A stretch of 64,000 nucleotides of DNA from Gemmatimonadota bacterium. GTDB taxonomy: Bacteria > Gemmatimonadota > Gemmatimonadetes > Gemmatimonadales > Gemmatimonadaceae. Shown here piece after piece: positions 34,793 through 40,985 of the stretch. Below the pieces are notes generated by a model. It was given only the letters and a program-made list of their open reading frames with translations, did no database searches and was not told the origin of the DNA. The DNA lies in contig JAQBQB010000022.1 in assembly GCA_028287235.1 (NCBI GenBank), positions 124,001 to 188,000 of the forward strand, written 5' to 3'. The position numbers were made by a program, and so were the translations under genes. The stretch's first letter is position 1, and every line of letters starts with the position of its first letter.

Positions 34793-35074
34793 TTACGACG
34801 ACTTCTTACGCGTGGACTTTTTCCGGCCGCCCTTCTTGCCCGTCTTCTTGCCCGTCTTCTTGCGCGGGACCTTGGCGCCCTTGGCGCGGGCTTCCGACAG
34901 ACCAATGGCGATCGCCTGCTTGCGGTTCTTCACCGTGCCGCCTTTGCCGCCCTTTCCGCTCTTGAGCGTGCCCTTTTTCCGGCGGCGCATGGCGCTCGCG
35001 ACCTTCTTGCCGGCGGCTTTGCCGTACTTACGACCGCCAGATTTCTTACGACCACTCGATTTCTTTGCAGCCAT
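34793..35074 (-). CDS. Lys-rich DUF6496-like basic protein
   Basis: A 93-residue, extremely basic protein with AGGAG seven bases before its ATG. The core GGTVKNRKQAIAIGLSEAR resembles the DUF6496 motif; on both sides are Lys/Arg/Gly/Ser blocks (KKSSGRKKSGGRKYGK, PRKKTGKKTGKKGGRKK) resembling histone H1-like tails. It could bind DNA or RNA nonspecifically; this is inferred from composition. It follows the PAP2 gene in the same direction but after a hairpin. Confidence 0.75.
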   Translation of the reverse strand: MAAKKSSGRKKSGGRKYGKAAGKKVASAMRRRKKGTLKSGKGGKGGTVKNRKQAIAIGLSEARAKGAKVPRKKTGKKTGKKGGRKKSTRKKSS

Positions 35075-35163
35075 GTGTGGCTCCTGGCGCAGGTCAGTTG
35101 TCGCCCGCGAATCCCCGGTGATCGTGGGCTGGCCGGGTGCGCTTCAAGAGCCGTTCCAAACAC

Positions 35164-35224
35164 TGCAGGCCGCCGTTTTCCGTTGATCGTTTGCCGTTAT
35201 CCGTTCGGAGAACGGCAGCCTGCA
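35164..35224. repeat. inverted repeat enclosing short CCGTT tandem units
   Basis: Arms 35164-35177 and 35211-35224 are complementary except for one mismatch. The loop holds repeated CCGTT units (CCGTTTTCCGTTGATCGTT). It lies just beyond the PAP2 stop and could end its transcript, but has no T-run. Confidence 0.5.
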
Positions 35225-35225
35225 A

Positions 35226-36056
35226 TCACGATGATGGTGACGCCCCCGGCGGCGCCGGCCGTTCGTCTTTCAGCATCTGCGGCGCGTTGAACTTGGCGTA
35301 GAGCTGCGCCGCCTCCAGCACCGCCATGCAGAACCCCGCCCACGCCAGCCCGATCACCAAGCCCGCCAGCACGTCCGACGGATAGTGCACCCCGAGGTAC
35401 AACCGGCTGAAACAGATCGCCCCGATCATGAGCGCCGCGATGGTCATCGTGAGCACCCGCGACGCGAGGTTCTGTTGCAACCGCGCCGCCAGGTATGCCA
35501 CCGTGCCGTACACGATCACTGAGCTCATCGCGTGGCCGGATGGAAAGGACGAGCTCAGGGCGTACGTGCCCCACTCGAATACCTTGGGCCGCGGGCGATT
35601 GAAGCCCACCTTGAGCAGATTGTCGAGCACGATTCCGCCGAGCGTGGCGGCGATGAGCAGAATGGCCGAGTGGCGGTGGTGATTGAGCCAGAGGAACATG
35701 CCGGCGACGAGCACGATCATGCCGACGACCACCCCGGTGCCCAGCGACGTGATCTCGACCATGGCCGTCTGAATGGCCTTGCTCTGATGGTCCGCCATCC
35801 AGTGCATGACGGTGTCGTCGAACTGTTGGGTGCGCCCCTTCCGGACCGTGTTGGCGATCTTCGAGAAGGCGTAGGTGCCCGCGACGGCAATCCCGGCGCC
35901 CCCCAACAGGAAGATCCCGAACACCGCGTACGCGTTGCGCACGTGCCGCCGAATGAGGCGGAGGACGCCGAAAATGACGTCCCAGATGACGTGGAGATGG
36001 CCACGTGTCTGGGTCGTCGAGCGGTCGCGGCGTTCGCTATCGAGGGGTGTGGCCAC
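35226..36056 (-). CDS. PAP2 family membrane phosphatase
   Basis: A 276-residue inner-membrane protein with about six hydrophobic segments and the three acid-phosphatase motifs of the PAP2 superfamily: KVGFNRPRP, SFPSGHAMS, and SRLYLGVHYPSD. Relatives dephosphorylate undecaprenyl pyrophosphate or phosphatidylglycerol phosphate. The GTG at 36056 is used because no ATG precedes the conserved part nearby. An N-terminal charged extension of about 40 residues precedes the first helix. Substrate not determined. Confidence 0.92.
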   Translation of the reverse strand: MATPLDSERRDRSTTQTRGHLHVIWDVIFGVLRLIRRHVRNAYAVFGIFLLGGAGIAVAGTYAFSKIANTVRKGRTQQFDDTVMHWMADHQSKAIQTAMVEITSLGTGVVVGMIVLVAGMFLWLNHHRHSAILLIAATLGGIVLDNLLKVGFNRPRPKVFEWGTYALSSSFPSGHAMSSVIVYGTVAYLAARLQQNLASRVLTMTIAALMIGAICFSRLYLGVHYPSDVLAGLVIGLAWAGFCMAVLEAAQLYAKFNAPQMLKDERPAPPGASPSS

Positions 36057-36111
36057 GAGGGTATTCTAGTACAAGACGCGAGCCGGGGGCGGGCGGCCGT
36101 AAACGGTCGTC

Positions 36112-36140
36112 TTGAGGAAGCCTCTACGGGTGAATAACTT
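36112..36140 (+). promoter_or_regulatory. probable tRNA-Cys promoter
   Basis: TTGAGG (36112-36117) and TAACTT (36135-36140) are 17 bases apart and end 9 bases before the tRNA. Confidence 0.4.
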
Positions 36141-36149
36141 GAAGCCTCT

Positions 36150-36221
36150 GGTGCGGTAGCCAAGTGGTAAGGCAGCGGTCTGCAAAACCGCTATTCGCGA
36201 GTTCGATTCTCGCCCGCACCT
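36150..36221 (+). tRNA. tRNA-Cys (anticodon GCA)
   Basis: A 72-base cloverleaf: acceptor GGTGCGG (36150-36156) pairs with CCGCACC (36214-36220); D stem GCC/GGC; anticodon stem GCGGT/ACCGC with loop CTGCAAA, anticodon GCA at 36182-36184; T arm GCGAG-TTCGATT-CTCGC. The discriminator base is T, as required by cysteinyl-tRNA synthetase. CCA is not encoded. A strong terminator follows. Confidence 0.97.
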
Positions 36222-36254
36222 CTGGAAGCCTCGTCTCTGAGGGACGCATAGGCA

Positions 36255-36294
36255 CGAACGCCCCGTGACCCAGTCACGGGGCGTTCGCGTTTTT
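36255..36294 (+). terminator. terminator after tRNA-Cys
   Basis: A perfect 15-bp stem (36255-36269 with 36273-36287), 3-base loop, then GCG and TTTTT nearby. Confidence 0.85.
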
Positions 36295-36448
36295 GGACTC
36301 GACCCGCCCACCGGCGCTGGAAGGGACGTGCCCCATCGCGCCGTCGCGAGCGTCGTGTGGACTCGGGACATCTCGTTCACAGCGATCTGAGCTTGACGCC
36401 AAGGGATGCGACGTGCTCCAGAAGGGCTTCGTCGGCGTGCACCCGAAC

Positions 36449-39142
36449 TTACGACGCGTTGAGCGCCACCACCGGTGCCACGCGCATCGCGCGCCGCGCC
36501 GGAACGTAGGTCGCCGCGAGCGACACCAGCAGCAACAGCACAGCCACGCTGCCGAACGTTTGTGGGTCTGTGGTCGCCACGCCAAAGAGCTGGCTGCGCA
36601 ACACGTTCGCCGTGAAGAGCGACAGCGCGAAGCCGATCGCGACACCGACGACGATCGGCGCCAGTCCGCGCCGTACCACGTGCTTCCAGATCTGCTGCGG
36701 CGTCGCGCCGAGGGCCATGCGAATGCCAATCTCCTGCGTGCGCTGCGCGACGAAGTACGACACCACTCCGTACACGCCGACCATCGCCAACACGAGGGCG
36801 ATGAACCCGAGTGTGCTGAGCAGCAGCGTGCTGAATCGCGCCGCCGCCAGCGAGGTGCCGATCAGGTCGGTCATGGAGTGCGCGTCGGCGAGAGGAAGCG
36901 AATGGTCGACGGCGGCGACAACCTGCTGCAGCGGCTTCTTGAACGTCATGACGTCGACGTTCGGGTTCGCGGCGCGCATCACGACGACGAGCGAGCGTTG
37001 GATGTACGGCCATAGCACGGCCGGCGTCTGCGGAATCGGAATGTAGAATTCCGGATCGTTCGGCTTGCTCAACGCGGCGTCGTGCAGGTTGCCGACGATG
37101 CCCACCACCTCACGGAAGTCGGGAACGTCGCGCTTCTCGGCGATCGCGTCGATGCGCTTGCCGAGGATCTCGGTGAGACTCGACGTGGGCCACAGCAGGT
37201 GCGCGAGCGCTTCGTTGATGACGACCACCTTGGGTGTTCCCGCGTCGTCGCGCGTGCTCAGGCCGCGGCCCGTTCGTTTGGGAATGCTCATCACCGTGAA
37301 ATACTCGGGCGACACGAGCCGCAAATTCGCTTGATGCGACGTCTCGGCGCTCACCGTTCCCTCGGCGCGTACCGACGACTGCATCGAACTGCCCGACAGC
37401 GGAACAACGGAGCCGAGCGCCGCGGAGCGAATGCCGGGAATGGCCGCGGCGTCCTGGCGAATGCGCTCGAAGGTTCGCGTGATGATGGGGGCGTCGGGAT
37501 ACTGGGGTGCCGGAAGCATGATGCGCGCCGCGAGCACGCCGTGCGGATCGAAGCCGGGATCGACGTGCTGCACGAGCCACGCGCTTCGAATGAGCAGACC
37601 GGCTCCGGTGAGCAGCGTCATCGCCATCGCCACTTCGGCGGCGATGAGCATGCCGCGGAGCCGGTCGCGCTGCGACCCACTCGACGACGTGCGTCCCGAT
37701 TCGCGCAGCGTGCCTTGCAGCGACGGACCGGCTGCGCGCAGCGCCGGCACGAGTCCGAAGATGACGCTGCACGCGATGGCGAGCGCGAAGGTGAACGCGA
37801 GCACACGCCAGTCGATCGCGGCCTGGTCGAGTCGCGGAATGCCTTCGGGGCTGATGGCGTGTACGCCGCGCACGATCGCGTAGGCGACGCCTAGCCCGAG
37901 CACCGCGCCAGCGAATGCGAGGACGAGGCTTTCCGTCAGCAGCTGGCGGAGCAGGCGTCCACGTCCGGCGCCGAGTGCGGCGCGAATCGCCAGCTCCTTG
38001 GCGCGCGACGTTCCGCGCGACAGGAGCAGGTTCGCCACGTTGGTGCAGGCGATGAGCAACACGAAGCTCACGGCGCCGAGCAGCACGAAGAAGCGCGCGC
38101 GGTAGTCGCCGACGAACCGCTCGACGTACGGCGTGAGCGCGACGCCGTAGTCGCTGATCGGAAGCGAGCGGTCGTCGAGCCGCGCGGCGAGTCCCTGGTT
38201 CACCGTCGTAGCCTGAGCGCGCGCCTGGGCCAGCGTCACACCGGGTTTGAGACGGGCGAATGCGCCCAAGTAGTGCGCGCCCGTGCGCTCGACGTCGGCA
38301 GACGTGATGACGAGCGGCGTCCAGAGATCGTCGCCGTCCTTCGTGAGATCGAACGACGCGGGCATGACGCCGATGACCGTGTACGGCTCGCCCTCGAGAC
38401 GAATGGACCGGCCGACCACGCGCTCGTCGCCGTTCATGTGGGAGATCCAGAAACGGTGGCTGAGCACGACGACGTGCGAGTTGCCCGGCGTATCGTCGGT
38501 CGCCGCGAAGGTGCGGCCAAGTAGGGGATGGACGCCGAACACCGCGAAGTAGTCGTGGGTGACACGACTGCCGGCGATCATCTCCGGAACGTCGCTCGAG
38601 AGCGTGGCACCGGACTGCAGTGTGCCGACGGCGATGTGCGCGAAGCCCGCCGCGTGATCGCGAAACTCCACGTACTCGGCGGGCGACAGTGCGTCCGCTT
38701 CGCCCTTTCGCGTACGCTGGACCGCGACGACGCGCTCGGGATTCGGGAACGGGAGCGGCCGCAACACCACCGCGTACAGCGCGCTGAACACCGCGGCGGT
38801 TGCGCCGACGCCCAGGGCGAGCGTGAGGACCGCGACGGCGGTGAACGAGCGCGCGCGGGCGAGCTGTCTGATCGCGAATGAAACGTCCTGCCGCAGCTCG
38901 GTGCGCAGCTCGGCGCGGTTGGCGTTGCGATCTCGCGCGCGCGCGAGCTGCTCGCACTGCGCGGTGACTGTCTCGACGTTGCCGAAGCGGCGCGCGGCTT
39001 CGGCGCGTGCCTGCTCGCGCGTCATTCCTGCCTCCATCAATTCGCGGACGGTCATGTCGAAATGGAACGCGAGCTCGGCGTCGACTTCCTGTTCGACGGC
39101 GACACGCCAGAAGGGAGACCTGCGCTTTCCCGCGGGCTTCAC
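36449..39142 (-). CDS. ADOP-type ABC transporter permease (complete)
   Basis: An 897-residue inner-membrane protein with the duplicated MacB/FtsX architecture: an N-terminal cytoplasmic region with ELAFHFDMTVRELMEAGM, TM1 with TLALGVGATAAVFS, a MacB-type periplasmic domain (GEPYTVIGVMPASF), an FtsX domain near 360-480 (NVANLLLSRGTSRAKELAIR), a second periplasmic domain, and a final FtsX domain ending IGIRMALGATPQQIW and VPARRAMRVAPVVALNA. No ATPase gene accompanies it, as usual for the family; function unknown. It starts at GTG 39142, four bases after the PadR stop, so it is in the PadR operon. Confidence 0.95.
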   Translation of the reverse strand: MKPAGKRRSPFWRVAVEQEVDAELAFHFDMTVRELMEAGMTREQARAEAARRFGNVETVTAQCEQLARARDRNANRAELRTELRQDVSFAIRQLARARSFTAVAVLTLALGVGATAAVFSALYAVVLRPLPFPNPERVVAVQRTRKGEADALSPAEYVEFRDHAAGFAHIAVGTLQSGATLSSDVPEMIAGSRVTHDYFAVFGVHPLLGRTFAATDDTPGNSHVVVLSHRFWISHMNGDERVVGRSIRLEGEPYTVIGVMPASFDLTKDGDDLWTPLVITSADVERTGAHYLGAFARLKPGVTLAQARAQATTVNQGLAARLDDRSLPISDYGVALTPYVERFVGDYRARFFVLLGAVSFVLLIACTNVANLLLSRGTSRAKELAIRAALGAGRGRLLRQLLTESLVLAFAGAVLGLGVAYAIVRGVHAISPEGIPRLDQAAIDWRVLAFTFALAIACSVIFGLVPALRAAGPSLQGTLRESGRTSSSGSQRDRLRGMLIAAEVAMAMTLLTGAGLLIRSAWLVQHVDPGFDPHGVLAARIMLPAPQYPDAPIITRTFERIRQDAAAIPGIRSAALGSVVPLSGSSMQSSVRAEGTVSAETSHQANLRLVSPEYFTVMSIPKRTGRGLSTRDDAGTPKVVVINEALAHLLWPTSSLTEILGKRIDAIAEKRDVPDFREVVGIVGNLHDAALSKPNDPEFYIPIPQTPAVLWPYIQRSLVVVMRAANPNVDVMTFKKPLQQVVAAVDHSLPLADAHSMTDLIGTSLAAARFSTLLLSTLGFIALVLAMVGVYGVVSYFVAQRTQEIGIRMALGATPQQIWKHVVRRGLAPIVVGVAIGFALSLFTANVLRSQLFGVATTDPQTFGSVAVLLLLVSLAATYVPARRAMRVAPVVALNAS

Positions 39143-39146
39143 GGCG

Positions 39147-39476
39147 CTACGCTGGAAGCAGCAGCGGTGCGACGAGATTCACGAACGACGCGAACTCCTC
39201 GGCTTCGGCACGGAGCTGGAGCCGGCCCTTGGCGGTGAGACTGTAGACCTTGGCTTTGCGGCCGAGGTCCGAGGTTCCCCAGTCGGCGTCGATCCAACCG
39301 TCGCGCTCCATGCGGTAGAGGGCGGGATACACGGAGCCCTCCTCGACGGGGAGCTCGTTGCGCGTCTGCTCGCGGAGCCAGCGCACGATTCCGTAGCCGT
39401 GCCGCGGGCCGAAGGAGAGGGTCTTGAGGACCAGTGCGTCGAGGGTGCCGTGGAGGCGATCGGTGGGGCCGGGCAT
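39147..39476 (-). CDS. PadR family transcriptional regulator
   Basis: A 109-residue winged-helix protein: LHGTLDALVLKTLSFGPRHGYGIVRWLREQ and the wing VEEGSVYPALYRMERDGWIDADW, followed by a C-terminal dimerisation helix. It is the usual partner of ADOP permeases and probably represses this operon through the duplicated CCTAGGTG sites. ATG at 39476 is used rather than a TTG 24 bases upstream. No Shine-Dalgarno is obvious. Confidence 0.93.
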   Translation of the reverse strand: MPGPTDRLHGTLDALVLKTLSFGPRHGYGIVRWLREQTRNELPVEEGSVYPALYRMERDGWIDADWGTSDLGRKAKVYSLTAKGRLQLRAEAEEFASFVNLVAPLLLPA

Positions 39477-39503
39477 AGATGGCGGTGTCGGGTGACTCAA
39501 CAG

Positions 39504-39548
39504 CCTAGGTGGCTAGGCTATAATGCGATATCGTACCCTAGGTGTCAA
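39504..39548 (-). promoter_or_regulatory. PadR-ADOP promoter with duplicated CCTAGGTG operator
   Basis: Minus-strand TTGACA (39548-39543) and CATTAT (39525-39520) are 17 bases apart. CCTAGGTG occurs at 39537-39544 and again at 39504-39511, so one copy abuts the -35 and the other falls at the expected start of transcription. CCTAGG is itself palindromic. Autoregulation by PadR is inferred. Confidence 0.65.
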
Positions 39549-39566
39549 GGTATATTTGACCGGGTC

Positions 39567-39595
39567 TTGCATTGCGACCGATCGGTTTCTTATTC
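39567..39595 (+). promoter_or_regulatory. TetR promoter with palindromic operator
   Basis: TTGCAT (39567-39572) and TTATTC (39590-39595) are 17 bases apart. The perfect palindrome ACCGATCGGT (39577-39586) is centred in the spacer, typical of TetR autoregulation, 37 bases before the tetR start. Confidence 0.6.
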
Positions 39596-39632
39596 TTCGA
39601 GACCAATTAGTCGCAAACGTTCAGGAGGCGCT

Positions 39633-40247
39633 ATGCGCCGCGTCATGACGAAGGGCGAGGAAACGCGCGAGCGCATCATCGCCAGCGCGGCGCCGGTGTT
39701 CAACACGCGCGGTTACGCCGGCACCACGATGGCCGATCTGATGGCCGCGTCGGGGCTGGAGAAGGGCGGCATCTACCGGCACTTCGAGAGCAAGGACGAG
39801 CTGGCGCTCGCGGCGTTCGACCATGCGTGGGCGGCGTCGCGCGACCGCGTGCAGTCGTACGTCAACGTCGAAACGACCTCGGTAGGACGACTGATCGCCG
39901 TCGCTCGCGGCATGGCGAGCCTTGGCGACGATCCGCCAATCGCGGGCGGATGTCCGTTGCTCAATACGGCAACGGAGTCGGATAGCGCGGAAGGCGACAC
40001 GTACGACGCGCTTCGCGAACGCAGCCGCCGCGGCCTTCGCGCGCTGATCGCGTTCACGCGAAAGCTCATTCAGGCGGGTATGACGAGCGGCGAGCTCCAC
40101 GCGCATCTCGACGCCGAGGCGGAAGCCAACGTCATCATGGCGACGCTCGAAGGAGGGGTGATGCTGTCGATGTTGTATGGCGACGGGAGTTATGCCAGCC
40201 AAGCGGCGCAGCACGTGACGACGCACGTGCGGTCGATGGCGCGCTAG
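39633..40247 (+). CDS. TetR/AcrR family repressor
   Basis: A 204-residue regulator with a strong AGGAGG before its ATG. The N-terminal helix-turn-helix is complete (RERIIASAAPVFNTRGYAGTTMADLMAASGLEKGGIYRHFESKDELALAAF). The ligand-binding half contains GGCPLLNTATESD, as in the TetR_C_6-type group that responds to electrophiles or aromatic compounds. It is divergent from PadR-ADOP and convergent with the MerB-like gene. Its likely targets include itself. Confidence 0.93.
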   Translation: MRRVMTKGEETRERIIASAAPVFNTRGYAGTTMADLMAASGLEKGGIYRHFESKDELALAAFDHAWAASRDRVQSYVNVETTSVGRLIAVARGMASLGDDPPIAGGCPLLNTATESDSAEGDTYDALRERSRRGLRALIAFTRKLIQAGMTSGELHAHLDAEAEANVIMATLEGGVMLSMLYGDGSYASQAAQHVTTHVRSMAR

Positions 40248-40286
40248 GGAGTGCAGCTCATGCCCATACGTTCGCGCACGCGCTGA

Positions 40287-40952
40287 CTAGGGCTTCAACC
40301 GCCAAAAGTCATCCGTCAATCCGACACTGTCGAGCACCGTTTGCGCTTCATCTGCTGCGCGCGGCCGCCACGAAGCTTCGCGGCGGTCCACGTACCAGGC
40401 TTTCGACAAGCGCCAGGTTTGCTCGAGCGACAGCACGTAGCCGCGCGGTTTCTTGTTCGCTGCGAGCCATGCATCCAGGTGTTCTTCCGACCGGAAGAAG
40501 AGCATGGTGCTTCACGTGAAGCCGATGTCGTCGTACCACCGGCGCGCGGGCAGCAGGATGTGAACGAGGCCGTCCGACGACCGCGGGCCGTCGCGTGCGT
40601 CGACGTCGATCTCGACGTGTTCATTGCAATCGGCGCACATGGCATCGATGCGAACGGACTCCGACAGGAACGCGGGAATTCCGAACATGTCCCAGGCGCA
40701 GTTGGCCCACCACGAGGCGCGTGCGCCATGTACGCGGAAGCGTGTCGAAACCGCCGAGAAAGGCGCGGCCATCCAGATTTCGCGCGACGCCGGGTGCAGG
40801 ATCACCGCGCGCGATTTGCCGAGTGCCACGAGAGCTTCTCGCGCATCGTCGGGCGTGGTGCCGAAGTGCGAGGCGATCGCGTCGGACGTCGGTGCCGCGC
40901 CGTGGTCGGCGAGCTGCGCGTAGATGAAGATGCGGAGCTGGTCTAGTTCCAT
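40287..40952 (-). CDS. MerB-like (alkylmercury lyase family) protein, probable selenoprotein with in-frame TGA
   Basis: Read through one TGA, this is a 221-residue protein. Residues 1-60 are a winged-helix-like N-terminus (YAQLADHGAAPTSDAIASHFG). The catalytic part has ANCAWDMFGIPA with Cys85 and Asp88, matching Cys96-x-x-Asp99 of mercury-cleaving MerB, and an LLPARRWYDDIGFT strand leading straight into the TGA (codon 147, 40514-40512), then STMLFFRSEEHL. In MerB this place is Cys159 of SFCCHVHFFAS. The Cys-to-Cys spacing is 62 here and 63 in MerB. The C-terminal 74 residues (YVLSLEQTWRLSKAWY, VGLTDDFWRL) stay in frame. A SECIS-like hairpin follows the TGA. A nonsense-mutated pseudogene is the alternative. 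The start abuts a dispersed repeat. Confidence 0.75.
40482..40514 (-). promoter_or_regulatory. candidate bacterial SECIS element and Sec codon
   Basis: Minus strand: TGA (40514-40512), 12 bases, then TTCTTCC (40499-40493), loop GGTC (40492-40489) and GGAAGAA (40488-40482), a perfect 7-bp stem. The loop begins 19 bases after the TGA; in Escherichia coli fdhF the GGUC loop begins about 18 bases after its TGA. Two GAA codons form the 3' arm although GAG prevails in this GC-rich genome. Confidence 0.65.
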
Positions 40953-40978
40953 CGCTCGCTTCGTTCGTGCGGGATGAC
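40951..40978. repeat. dispersed repeat half (CGTGCGGGATGAC type)
   Basis: GCTCGCTTCGTTCGTGCGGGATGAC-like segment, sharing GTGCGGGATGAC with 12753-12764. It overlaps the start of the MerB-like gene, which may displace its ribosome-binding site. Confidence 0.5.
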
Positions 40979-40985
40979 CATCGTA

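Noticed and set aside
40287-40514. Reading the MerB-like region as two separate genes
   Set aside because: Both pieces are in one frame with the TGA between conserved residues; the second half would start three codons after the stop without an RBS and lacks a complete domain.
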